In this document: positions 1 to 7,630 of the stretch, in pieces | Layout of the letters: each line of letters opens with the position of its first letter | Numbering within the stretch: the stretch's first letter is position 1 | Source: Conexibacter woesei Iso977N | Lineage (GTDB): Bacteria > Actinomycetota > Thermoleophilia > Solirubrobacterales > Solirubrobacteraceae | DNA: 64,000 nt | NCBI RefSeq assembly: GCF_000424625.1 | Contig: NZ_AUKG01000001.1 | Coordinates: forward strand, 744,001-808,000 | Direction: 5' to 3' | Translations under genes and position numbers: made by a program | Notes under the pieces: generated by a model | The model's database searches: none | What the model was told of the DNA's origin: nothing | Seen by the model: the letters and a program-made list of their open reading frames with translations, nothing else

Positions 1-16
1 GAAGGGCTGAGCGCCG

Positions 17-781
17 ATGCCCCGCTTCGTCGACCTGTCAGCGCCGATCGTCGCCTCCCCGGCCGAGCTGCCGGACATCCTGCGCACGGACGTCGAGTTC
101 TCCGATCATGCGGAGGGCGCGAGGACGATCGAGACGATGCTCGGCGTCGGGCCGGAGCTGCTGCGCGACGGCGAGGGCTGGGCGGTCGAGACGTTCACGC
201 GGTTCGGGACGCACAACTCGACGCACGTCGATGCGCCGTACCACTACAACTCGACGATCGGCGGCGCGCCCGCCAAGACGATCGACCAGCTGCCGCTGGA
301 GTGGTTCTACGGGCCGGGCGTCGTGCTCGACATGTCGCACAAGGCCGACGGCGAGGCGATGACGGTGCAGGACGCGGAGGCCGCGCTCGATGCTGCGGGG
401 CATGTCCTGTCGCCGGGCGACATCGTCCTGGTCCGGACCGACCGTGACGAGTTCCTGGATGCCCTGGACTACATGACCCGCGGCCCGGGCGTGACCGTCG
501 AGGCGACCCGCTGGCTGCACGCCGCGGGCGTGCGCGTGATGGGCATCGACGCCTGGGGCTGGGACGCGCCGCTGCACCTCCAGGCCGCGGCGGCCAAGGA
601 GTCCGGCGAGGCCGGGATCTTCTGGGCCGCGCACCAGGCCGACCTCGAGTACTGCCAGATCGAACGGCTCGCGAACCTGCGCGAGCTGCCGCCGAACGGG
701 TTCACCATCTCGGTCTTCCCGCTGCGGCTCGTCGGGGGATCGGCCGCGCCGGCGCGCGCGGTTGCCATCATCCCCGGCTGA
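17..781 (+). CDS. Cyclase family protein (kynurenine formamidase-like)
   Basis: A 254-residue protein of the cyclase/metal-dependent hydrolase superfamily (PF04199), whose members hydrolyse amides or lactones, for example N-formylkynurenine. The family metal-binding signature HxxxHxDxxxH is complete at residues 66-76 (H66, H70, D72, H76). There is no signal peptide, so it should be cytoplasmic. The length is a little above the roughly 210 residues of KynB. The substrate cannot be assigned: no tryptophan-catabolism genes are nearby, and the next gene is a glycosidase. The ATG at 17 lies close to the window edge, so any upstream operon partner is not visible. Confidence 0.8.
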   Translation: MPRFVDLSAPIVASPAELPDILRTDVEFSDHAEGARTIETMLGVGPELLRDGEGWAVETFTRFGTHNSTHVDAPYHYNSTIGGAPAKTIDQLPLEWFYGPGVVLDMSHKADGEAMTVQDAEAALDAAGHVLSPGDIVLVRTDRDEFLDALDYMTRGPGVTVEATRWLHAAGVRVMGIDAWGWDAPLHLQAAAAKESGEAGIFWAAHQADLEYCQIERLANLRELPPNGFTISVFPLRLVGGSAAPARAVAIIPG

Positions 782-788
782 GCCCTGG

Positions 789-2678
789 ATGAAGAGCACC
801 GGCCTGAAGCTGACCCTCGTGGCCACGTTGATCGTGGCGGTGCTGGTCGGCGGGGCCGCGGTGGTGTTCGGGGCGGGCACGCAGAAGCCGAGTGGCGACG
901 CGTTCTCCGCGCCGATGGCGTCCGGGGGGCCGGCCGGGCGGCTGGCGCTGAGCGGCCCGTGGGTCGAGTCCGACGACCCCGCCGACGTCGGCGTCGAGTC
1001 CGGGTGGGCGAGCGGCCAGTTCACCGGCAGGTTGGTGGACATCCCCTACGTGCCCAACGCCGCGCACGTGACCGGCGCGGCGGGCGTCGCCGCCTACAGG
1101 GGCGGGATCGCGTGGTACCGGACGACGCTGACCGCGCCGCGCACGGGGTCCTACGCGCTGCGCTTCGAGTCGGTCCACCACATCGCGACCGTGTGGCTCG
1201 ACGGGCGCGAGATCGCGACGCACACCGGCGCGTACCTGCCGTTCGAGGTCGGGCTGCGGCTGCGCGAGGGCGTCGCGCACACGCTCGTCGTCCGCGCCGA
1301 CTTCCGCTGTCCGACGTGCCAGAAGCGCGCGGGCTGGCACCGCACGTGGTTCAACTACGGCGGCATCAACCGCGAGGTGACGCTGCGCCCGCTGGCGCGC
1401 AGCGAGGTCGAGGCGCCCGCGGTCCGCACGCGGCTCTACCGCGGCGCGGCGATCGTGGACGTCAGCACGACGGTCGACAACCGCGCCTCGTCGACCCGCT
1501 CGCTCCAGGCGCGCGGCACCCTCGGCCGTCGCGGCTCCGCCACGGCGTTCGCCTTCCCGCGCGTCCGGATCGCGCCGCACGAGAGCAAGCGCGTGACGAC
1601 GCGCGTCGTGATCAAGAACCCGCACTTGTGGCAGCCCGGCGCGCCCAACCTGTACGCCTTGCACGTCGGCGTCGCCGGCGAGGGGTCGTGGGACGACTCG
1701 GTCGGCCTGCGCGAGGTCACCCGCTCCGGGCGCGAGCTGCTGCTCAACGGCAGGCGCCTGCGCCTGCACGGCGCGTCGATCAACGAGGACGCCGACGGCC
1801 ACGGCGACGGCCTGACCGCCGCCGACATGGACCGCGTCGTGCGCGAGCTGAAGGCGATCGGCGCCAACGCGACGCGCGCGCAGCACGCGCTGTCGCCGCC
1901 GCTCTTGGAGCGCCTGGACCGCGCCGGGATCCTCGTGTGGCAGGGCGTCGGACCGGTCGACGCGCCCGGCGCCTGGACCTCCGGCACCCCGGAGCTCGCC
2001 CACGCCGCGCGCGAGCGCGTCCGGACCAGCGTGCGCCAGGAGCAGCTGCACCCGAGCGTCATCGCCTGGAACCTCGCCAACGAGATCGCCGGCAACGGCC
2101 ACGACGCGTCGCAGGTCGCCTACATCTCCGACATGGCGCGCGAGCTGCACCGCGAGGACCCGGGCCGGATCGTCGCCGTCGACCTCTGGGGCGCCCACCC
2201 ACCGAGGGTCCCGGGCGAGATCTACAAGAACGTCGATGCCGTCGCGCTGACCAACTACATCGGCTGGTACGAGGGCGCCGACGAGTCCCGCGCGCAGATC
2301 GCCTCGCGCCTCCACTCGACCGCGCTGGGCTTCACGCGCCTGTTCCCGAAGAAGGTCCTGCTCGTCTCCGAGTTCGGGGCGGAGGCCAACGCCGCCAACG
2401 CAGCCGAAGCACCCGGCGGCTACGCCTACCAGTCCTGGCTGCTGCGCCGCCACATCGCGACCTACCGCGCCCTCCCCCAGCTCTCGGGCATGTTGGTGTG
2501 GAACCTCCAGGACTTCGGCGTGGCCCCCACCTTCGCGGGCGGGTCCATCAGGTCGGTGATCCCGGCCATCGTGGTCGAACGCGGCCTCAACACCAAAGGC
2601 CTCTTCACCTACAACGGCACGGCGAAACCCGCCGCCGCCGCGGTCGCCCGCGCGTTCGCAGCACTCCCCGGGGGGTGA
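789..2678 (+). CDS. Glycoside hydrolase family 2 (beta-galactosidase/glucuronidase type), membrane-anchored
   Basis: A 629-residue GH2 protein: N-terminal signal-anchor (about residues 7-28, Leu/Val/Ala-rich), jelly-roll sugar-binding domain, Ig-like domain and C-terminal TIM barrel. The acid/base glutamate is in the NE dyad of NLANEIAG (E432) and the nucleophile in SEFGAE (E528), so both catalytic residues are present. I chose ATG 789, which gives a clean signal segment, over an in-frame ATG at 762 that would overlap the upstream gene. It probably cleaves beta-linked glycans outside the membrane; the sugar is unknown. The gene ends 8 bp before a palindromic repeat. Confidence 0.85.
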   Translation: MKSTGLKLTLVATLIVAVLVGGAAVVFGAGTQKPSGDAFSAPMASGGPAGRLALSGPWVESDDPADVGVESGWASGQFTGRLVDIPYVPNAAHVTGAAGVAAYRGGIAWYRTTLTAPRTGSYALRFESVHHIATVWLDGREIATHTGAYLPFEVGLRLREGVAHTLVVRADFRCPTCQKRAGWHRTWFNYGGINREVTLRPLARSEVEAPAVRTRLYRGAAIVDVSTTVDNRASSTRSLQARGTLGRRGSATAFAFPRVRIAPHESKRVTTRVVIKNPHLWQPGAPNLYALHVGVAGEGSWDDSVGLREVTRSGRELLLNGRRLRLHGASINEDADGHGDGLTAADMDRVVRELKAIGANATRAQHALSPPLLERLDRAGILVWQGVGPVDAPGAWTSGTPELAHAARERVRTSVRQEQLHPSVIAWNLANEIAGNGHDASQVAYISDMARELHREDPGRIVAVDLWGAHPPRVPGEIYKNVDAVALTNYIGWYEGADESRAQIASRLHSTALGFTRLFPKKVLLVSEFGAEANAANAAEAPGGYAYQSWLLRRHIATYRALPQLSGMLVWNLQDFGVAPTFAGGSIRSVIPAIVVERGLNTKGLFTYNGTAKPAAAAVARAFAALPGG

Positions 2679-2686
2679 GTTTCGGG

Positions 2687-2731
2687 TCCAAGTCGCCTAG
2701 ACCCCAATATGTGGGGGTCAAACGACTTGGA
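2687..2731. repeat. Palindromic repeat family 1, copy 1
   Basis: A 45-bp near-perfect palindrome. The outer arms TCCAAGTCG (2687-2695) and CGACTTGGA (2723-2731) enclose an inner stem GACCCC/GGGGTC around an AT-rich loop AATATGTG. The reverse complement closely matches copy 2 at 3617-3657, so the DUF559 gene between them is flanked by inverted copies. The annotated ATG of that gene (2709) lies inside the loop. It could act as a terminator for the GH2 gene, a start-region hairpin or a REP-like element. Confidence 0.8.
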
Positions 2732-3614
2732 ACATCGGTTGGCGGAGTTCGCCACCAACAACTACGGCGTCGCGTCGCGCGAGGAGCTCCGGGCGCTGGG
2801 GTTCGACGACAGGGCGATCGAGCACCGGCTCGCGGTGGGACGCCTCCAGCGCCTGCATCGCGGCGTCTACGCCGTCGGTCACGCGCACCTAGGCCGCGAG
2901 GGCCGGTGGCGCGCCGCGGTGCTGGCGTGCGGTGAGGGAGCGGTGCTGAGCCATTGGGACGCGGCCGCATTGCACGACCTGATGCCGTCGCGCGGCGCGC
3001 GGATCCACGTGGTGCGGCCGAGCAACGCGGGGCGCTCGCCCGATCCGGCGCGCATCGCGCTCCACCGCGTTGGCACCTTCCACCCCTGGGAGGGACGGCT
3101 CAGCGACGGGATACCGGCGACCACGGTGGCGCGGACGCTTCTGGACCTCGCGCCCAAGCTGCGACCTCGCGCGCTGGAGGACCTCATCGCCCGGGCGGAT
3201 CGCCTGCAGGTCTTCGACCTCCGCGCGCTCCACCGCTCCCTCCAGGCTCACCCACGCCAGCCCGGGGCGCCCCGGCTCCGGTCCGTCGTCGATGCCCTGT
3301 CCCACACCCCGGCCGCGGATCTGCGCAGCCCGCTGGAGGTCCGGCTCCTACAACTTTGCGACGACTACAACCTGCCGACGCCCCGAGCGAACACGACCAT
3401 CGCCGGCCTCCTCGTCGACTTCCACTGGCCGGGCACCAACCTCATCGTCGAGACCGACGGCTACGCCTACCACTCGACACCCTCGTCCTTCGAGCGCGAT
3501 CGCGAACGCGATCAGCGCCTCACCCTCGCCGGCTACACCGTCGTCCGGTTCACCTACAACCAGGTGACACGGACGCCGGAAGCGGTGGCGGCCCGCCTCC
3601 GGCGTCTCGTGTGA
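2709..3614 (+). CDS. AbiEi-antitoxin-like winged helix plus DUF559 endonuclease-like domain
   Basis: A 301-residue protein. The N-terminal 60 residues (GVASREELRALG... RLHRGVYAVGH) match the AbiEi-type antitoxin winged helix. The C-terminal 90 or so residues carry a DUF559/Vsr-like PD-(D/E)XK fold with LLVDFHWPGTNLIVETDGYAYH and a downstream RDRERDQRL helix. The function of this common actinobacterial family is unknown; nuclease activity is inferred from the fold. ATG 2709 sits within a palindromic repeat, so in-frame TTG codons at 2727 or 2739 are alternative starts. There is no partner toxin gene. Inverted palindromes flank the gene on both sides, which suggests it moves or duplicates as a unit. 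Confidence 0.7.
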   Translation: MWGSNDLEHRLAEFATNNYGVASREELRALGFDDRAIEHRLAVGRLQRLHRGVYAVGHAHLGREGRWRAAVLACGEGAVLSHWDAAALHDLMPSRGARIHVVRPSNAGRSPDPARIALHRVGTFHPWEGRLSDGIPATTVARTLLDLAPKLRPRALEDLIARADRLQVFDLRALHRSLQAHPRQPGAPRLRSVVDALSHTPAADLRSPLEVRLLQLCDDYNLPTPRANTTIAGLLVDFHWPGTNLIVETDGYAYHSTPSSFERDRERDQRLTLAGYTVVRFTYNQVTRTPEAVAARLRRLV

Positions 3615-3616
3615 TG

Positions 3617-3657
3617 CAAGTCGTCTAACCCCCACATATTGGGGGCCAGGCGACTTG
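3617..3657. repeat. Palindromic repeat family 1, copy 2
   Basis: A hairpin-forming palindrome with outer arms CAAGTCG (3617-3623) and CGACTTG (3651-3657) and an inner CCCCC/GGGGG stem (3629-3633 and 3641-3645) around ACATATT. It lies between the convergent DUF559 and fumarase genes, where it could serve both as a bidirectional terminator. Its loop is the reverse complement of copy 1. Confidence 0.8.
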
Positions 3658-3665
3658 GACCGCCG

Positions 3666-4997
3666 CTAGGCCTGGTTGCCGGCGGCGATCTTGCGGAGGT
3701 TGATGGTCTCGTCGTAGAGCTTGGCGTCGACGCCCTCTTCGAGGGCGACCTCGCGCAGGGGGCGGCCGGAGTCGGCGGCCTTCTTGACGATGACCGCGGC
3801 CTTGTCGTAGCCGATGGCGCCGTTGAGCGCCGTGGCCGTGGCGAGGGTCGCCTCGGCTGAGGCCTTGGTGCCGGCCCTGTTGACCGTGATGCCGTCCACG
3901 CACTTCTCGGCGAACGCCACCGACGTGGTGCTCAACAGGTGGATCGACTGCAGCAGGTTGCGCGCGATCAGCGGGATGCGCACGTTGAGCTCGAACTGGC
4001 CCTGCATGCCGCCGATCGTGATCGCGGTGTCGTTGCCGATCACCTGCGCGCTGACCTGGAGCACGACCTCCGGCAGGACCGGGTTGACCTTGCCCGGCAT
4101 GATCGACGAGCCCTTCTGCAGCTCGGGCAGGAAGATCTCGCCGATGCCCGCGCGCGGGCCGGAGCCCATCAGCGCGATGTCCTGCGCGATCTTGGTGAGC
4201 GAGACCGCGACGACCTTCAGCGCGCCGCTCAGCTCGACCAAGGCATCGCGGTTGGCCTGCGCCTCGAACGGATCGGCCGGCGGCGCGATCAGCCTCAGCT
4301 TCGAGTCCTTCGCCAGGCGCTTGCGCACCTCGGCGGCGAACCTCGGGTGCGTGTTCAGGCCCGTGCCCGTCGCGGTGCCGCCGAGCGGGATCTGGCCGAC
4401 GTGCACCAGCGCGCTGTTGATCCGCTCCTGGCCCAGCCGGATCTGCACGGCGTAGCCGGCGAACTCGGCGCCGAGCGTGACCGGCACCGCGTCCATCAGG
4501 TGCGTGCGGCCGGACTTCACGACGTCCTTGAACCTCCTGGCCTTGCGGTCGAACGACCGCTCCAACTGCCTCAGCGCCGGCAGCAGCGTGTTGGTCGCCT
4601 CGTCCAGCGCGGCAAGGTGGACGGCGCTCGGGAACACGTCGTTGGACGACTGGCCGAAGTTCACATGGTCATTGGGATGCGCGCGACCGTCGGTCAGCGC
4701 GCTGATGACCTCGTTGGTGTTCATGTTCGACGACGTGCCCGAGCCGGTCTGGAAGACGTCGATCGGGAACTGCGCGTCGTGCTCGCCGGCCGCGATCGCC
4801 TCGCCGGCCGCGGCGATCTCCGCAGCGAGCTTCTTGTCGAGGTTGCCGAGGTCGGCGTTGACCAGGGCGGCGGTGCCCTTGATCCGGCCGAGCCAGTGGA
4901 TGACCGCGAGCGGGACGGTCTCACCGGAGATCGGGAAGTTGTCGACGGCCTTCTTGGTCTCGCCGCCGTACAGCGTCTTCTTCTTCACAGGGGGCAT
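3666..4997 (-). CDS. fumC: Class II fumarate hydratase
   Basis: A 443-residue enzyme that hydrates fumarate to L-malate in the TCA cycle; cytoplasmic homotetramer. The superfamily signature GSSIMPGKVNP is at residues 296-306, and the substrate loop GSGTSSNMN is at 85-93. Length and motif spacing fit class II FumC rather than aspartase or argininosuccinate lyase, though the fumarase/aspartase split is always close. ATG 4997 is preceded by a TAGGCT -10 box (5011-5006) with 8 nt between and no Shine-Dalgarno, so the mRNA is probably leaderless. It is monocistronic and convergent with the DUF559 gene. Confidence 0.9.
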   Translation of the reverse strand: MPPVKKKTLYGGETKKAVDNFPISGETVPLAVIHWLGRIKGTAALVNADLGNLDKKLAAEIAAAGEAIAAGEHDAQFPIDVFQTGSGTSSNMNTNEVISALTDGRAHPNDHVNFGQSSNDVFPSAVHLAALDEATNTLLPALRQLERSFDRKARRFKDVVKSGRTHLMDAVPVTLGAEFAGYAVQIRLGQERINSALVHVGQIPLGGTATGTGLNTHPRFAAEVRKRLAKDSKLRLIAPPADPFEAQANRDALVELSGALKVVAVSLTKIAQDIALMGSGPRAGIGEIFLPELQKGSSIMPGKVNPVLPEVVLQVSAQVIGNDTAITIGGMQGQFELNVRIPLIARNLLQSIHLLSTTSVAFAEKCVDGITVNRAGTKASAEATLATATALNGAIGYDKAAVIVKKAADSGRPLREVALEEGVDAKLYDETINLRKIAAGNQA

Positions 4998-5024
4998 GGC
5001 CTCGAAGCCTACGACTTCAAGGCT

Positions 5025-6302
5025 TCACACCGCCGCGCGCGTGATCGTCACGCGCGCCGACGCCGGCACGCGGACGATCAGGCGGCCGCCCCTGGTCGCG
5101 CGCACGATCGCTGAGCGCTTCCGGAAGGTCCCCGCCGTCGTCGGTCGCATCGCCACGACGTAGCGAGCACGGCGCGCGTAGCCGGCGCGCGCCGTCACCG
5201 TCGTCGGCCCGTCGGTCTGCAGCGTGAAGCCGCCCGCGCGCACCCGCGACAGCGTCCGGAACGCGAGCCGGTCGCGCCCCGCGTGCACGGCGTAGCCGCG
5301 CATCGTCCAGTCGCGCTCGGTCGCCGTGAACGACCACGGGGCGGGCAGCGCCGTGGGGTGCGAGAACACGGACATGATGCCCGGCAGCGTCTGCCGCAGG
5401 TCCCGCTGCCAGTAGTCCCACTCGTGCCCGCCGGCGCCGTAGTCGTCGTACTGCCGCGCGATCCCGAGCGCCGCGGTGCGCGCGGCGAACGACGCGGTCT
5501 CGGCGTGGATCACCGGCTCGACCACGTCGTCGGGCCCACCGCCGCCGAACGGCCCGCCCGCCGCGCCCGTCCCCGTCGCGAGCCACAGCGCGACCCCGCG
5601 CAGGTTGCCCGCCAGGTCGGTCGGGTTGTGCCCGCGCCAGTCGACCTGCGGTCCGCTCCACGGCCCCCACGGCTGCGCGGAGACGATCCACCCCAGCTCG
5701 TGCCCGCCGTTGACGCCGACGTCGAGCGCGCCCGAGAAGCTCGCCGCCGCCGCGAAGACGTCCGGGTGGCGCGCCGCGTAGCTCAGCGCGCCGAACCCGC
5801 CCATCGACAACCCGGCGATCGCCCGCTGGCTGCGCGCCGCGATCACCGGCTCGTGCGCCTCGATCCACGGGATCAGCTGCTCGACGTGGAAGTCCTCCCA
5901 GCGCGGCCGGGACCCGTTGGGCCAGTTGGTGTACCAGCCCTCGGCGCCGCCGTCGGGCATGACCACGACCATCCCATAGTCCTTGGTCAGCGCCTCCGCG
6001 TCGCCCTGGTCGGTCCACGCCGTCGCGTCGCCGTCGCTGCCGTGCAGCAGGTACAGCGTCGGGTACCTGCGCCCGGGGTTCTCCGCGGCGTCGGCGGGCA
6101 GCAGGACGCGGACGCGGACCGGGTCGGCGAGCGCGTCGGTCGTGAACGTCAGCTCGGTCAGCCGCTCGTCGAGCGGGACGCTCGAGACGAGCCTCAGGCC
6201 GGACGCGCCGGAGACAGCGGCCGACGCGGCGCTCGCGCAGGCGAGCGTGAGGAGCGCGCCGAGCAGTGCAGCGCGGGACAGGCGGAGCATCACCATCATC
6301 AT
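5025..6302 (-). CDS. Secreted esterase D/antigen 85-type alpha/beta hydrolase
   Basis: A 425-residue protein with a typical signal peptide (about residues 1-28, ending ASAASAA). It has an N-terminal beta-rich segment, an esterase domain of the PF00756 family with nucleophile elbow GLSMGG (S166) and a histidine in GGHEWDYW (H293), and a basic C-terminal beta domain of roughly 100 residues. Related enzymes are feruloyl esterases, mycolyltransferases and S-formylglutathione hydrolases; the export signal favours an extracellular carbohydrate esterase. Several in-frame ATGs lie near the start (6302, 6299, 6296, 6290), so the exact start is uncertain. It is 6 bp from the downstream hydrolase gene. 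Confidence 0.8.
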   Translation of the reverse strand: MMMVMLRLSRAALLGALLTLACASAASAAVSGASGLRLVSSVPLDERLTELTFTTDALADPVRVRVLLPADAAENPGRRYPTLYLLHGSDGDATAWTDQGDAEALTKDYGMVVVMPDGGAEGWYTNWPNGSRPRWEDFHVEQLIPWIEAHEPVIAARSQRAIAGLSMGGFGALSYAARHPDVFAAAASFSGALDVGVNGGHELGWIVSAQPWGPWSGPQVDWRGHNPTDLAGNLRGVALWLATGTGAAGGPFGGGGPDDVVEPVIHAETASFAARTAALGIARQYDDYGAGGHEWDYWQRDLRQTLPGIMSVFSHPTALPAPWSFTATERDWTMRGYAVHAGRDRLAFRTLSRVRAGGFTLQTDGPTTVTARAGYARRARYVVAMRPTTAGTFRKRSAIVRATRGGRLIVRVPASARVTITRAAV

Positions 6303-6308
6303 GCCCGT

Positions 6309-7148
6309 TCAGCCGAAGAAGGCGATCAGCTCGCGCGCCACGCCGACGGGGTCGTCGTAGGCGATCAGGTAGCCCGTCCCGGGCAGCACGCGCAGGATCG
6401 CGTCGGGCAGCAGGTCCAGCGCCTCCTCCGCACCGCGCAGCGGATGGTGGCGGTCCTCGTCGGCCCACAGCAGCAGCACCGGGAAGCCGAGCTGCGGCAG
6501 CAGGTCGAGCACCTCGCGGCGCGCGCTGCGCGGAAGCTCGCGCGCGAGCTTGGACCACGACCGCGCGAGGTTCGCGTTGCCGCCGACGTCGGCCAGCGCG
6601 TGGCGCACGAGGTCGGCCGCCTCCGGGACGTCGCGCGCGGTCAGCGCGCTGCCGCGCTCGGGCCGGAACGCGAGCTTCACGGCATGTCCGGCGAGCCGGT
6701 CGAAGCCCGGCAGCCCCGCGGCGCGCGCCGCGCCCGACCAGGTCCCGCGCGCACGCGGGCGCTCGGGCGGCCGGTGCAGCCGGCACGGCATCAGCGCCAG
6801 CCGCCCCGGGGTCAAGGACCCCAACTCGATCGCGCGCACCAGCAGGTCGGCGCCGAGCCCGTGGCCGCCGACCAGCGGCCGGCGCCCGCCGACGTCGGTG
6901 CAGAACGCGGCCAGCACCGACGCCAGCCAGTCGAACGTGTACGGGTGGCGCGGCCGGTCCTCGCTGTCGCCGTGTGCGGGCAGGTCGGGCAGGATCAGCC
7001 GGAAGCGATGCGCGAGGTCCTCGACCGCCGGCTCGAACTCGCGGTGCGACAGGCCGACCGAGTGCACCAACACCAGCGGCGGCCCGGTCCCGGTCTCGCG
7101 GTAGGCGATCCGCGCGCCGTCGTCGGCGTGCCAGAGGCGCAGTCTCAT
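6309..7148 (-). CDS. Alpha/beta hydrolase-fold protein lacking catalytic Ser and His
   Basis: A 279-residue alpha/beta hydrolase of the 2-hydroxymuconate hydrolase/haloperoxidase type. The fold landmarks are present: the oxyanion-side VHS (28-30), PDLPAHGDS (54-62) and an acidic WADEDRHHP strand. The nucleophile elbow, however, reads GHGLG (95-99), with Gly at the position of the catalytic Ser, and the usual GH of the catalytic histidine reads GTGY (257-260). The protein is therefore probably non-catalytic, or uses another mechanism. Its ATG overlaps the stop of the upstream lipoprotein gene (ATGA), implying coupled translation. Confidence 0.75.
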   Translation of the reverse strand: MRLRLWHADDGARIAYRETGTGPPLVLVHSVGLSHREFEPAVEDLAHRFRLILPDLPAHGDSEDRPRHPYTFDWLASVLAAFCTDVGGRRPLVGGHGLGADLLVRAIELGSLTPGRLALMPCRLHRPPERPRARGTWSGAARAAGLPGFDRLAGHAVKLAFRPERGSALTARDVPEAADLVRHALADVGGNANLARSWSKLARELPRSARREVLDLLPQLGFPVLLLWADEDRHHPLRGAEEALDLLPDAILRVLPGTGYLIAYDDPVGVARELIAFFG

Positions 7149-7606
7149 CCGTTCACGCCTCCCGCCGCCGCGCCGCGCGCCAGCGCGCGCCGGACCGCCG
7201 GCGCGTCGCCCGCCGCGAGCACCGCGGTCTGCACGCGCCGCGCCAGCTCGGCGGCGATCCCGGTCGTCCCGGACCCGCGGTCGATCGCCGCGCTCAAGTA
7301 CCCCAACTGCAACGCGGCGACAGACGACCCCGCCGCCGCGCGCGTCGCCAGGTCCTCCGCGGCCTGGTGCATGTTGGTCCCCAGCACCTGCAGGTCGGCG
7401 TCGGTCAGGACCAACTTGGTGCACTTGGAGAGCGCCACCCCGCCGCGCAGCCGCACGGGCCCGGGCGCGGCGTGCAGCGCGCGCAGGAGGCCGGCGGAGT
7501 CGGTGTCGGTGCAGATCAGGGGCATGGCCGGCGGCTCGCTGCCGCACGCGAGGACCACCAGCGACGACGCTGTCAGCACGGCGGCGAGGGCGCGACGGCA
7601 CCGCAT
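7145..7606 (-). CDS. Putative small lipoprotein
   Basis: A 153-residue protein starting with a basic-hydrophobic signal segment that ends in VLAC (Cys21), a plausible lipobox, followed by a small Ala-rich helical domain with two further cysteines. No known family is recognised. I prefer ATG 7606 to the in-frame ATG 7615 because a TACGAT -10 box on the minus strand (7619-7614) leaves exactly 7 nt to 7606, which suits a leaderless mRNA. It is co-transcribed with the degenerate hydrolase, with stop and start overlapping by four bases, so the two products may work together at the membrane. Confidence 0.6.
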   Translation of the reverse strand: MRCRRALAAVLTASSLVVLACGSEPPAMPLICTDTDSAGLLRALHAAPGPVRLRGGVALSKCTKLVLTDADLQVLGTNMHQAAEDLATRAAAGSSVAALQLGYLSAAIDRGSGTTGIAAELARRVQTAVLAAGDAPAVRRALARGAAAGGVNG

Positions 7607-7613
7607 CGGGACC

Positions 7614-7623
7614 ATCGTAGAGT
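7614..7623. promoter_or_regulatory. Overlapping divergent -10 boxes (lipoprotein / MATE)
   Basis: The ten bases ATCGTAGAGT contain TAGAGT on the plus strand (7618-7623), 7 nt before the MATE GTG, and TACGAT on the minus strand (7619-7614), 7 nt before the lipoprotein ATG 7606. The two boxes share the central TA, and both genes would be transcribed as leaderless mRNAs from a single melted region. Confidence 0.55.
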
Positions 7624-7630
7624 CCGGACG

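Noticed and set aside
959-2935. Long Arg-rich ORF overlapping the GH2 gene, and the 561-residue minus-strand ORF at 768-2453
   Set aside because: Both are out-of-frame readings of the GH2 gene, which has complete catalytic motifs.
2687-3657. Insertion sequence
   Set aside because: Flanking inverted palindromes are present, but the enclosed gene is not a transposase and I see no convincing target-site duplication.
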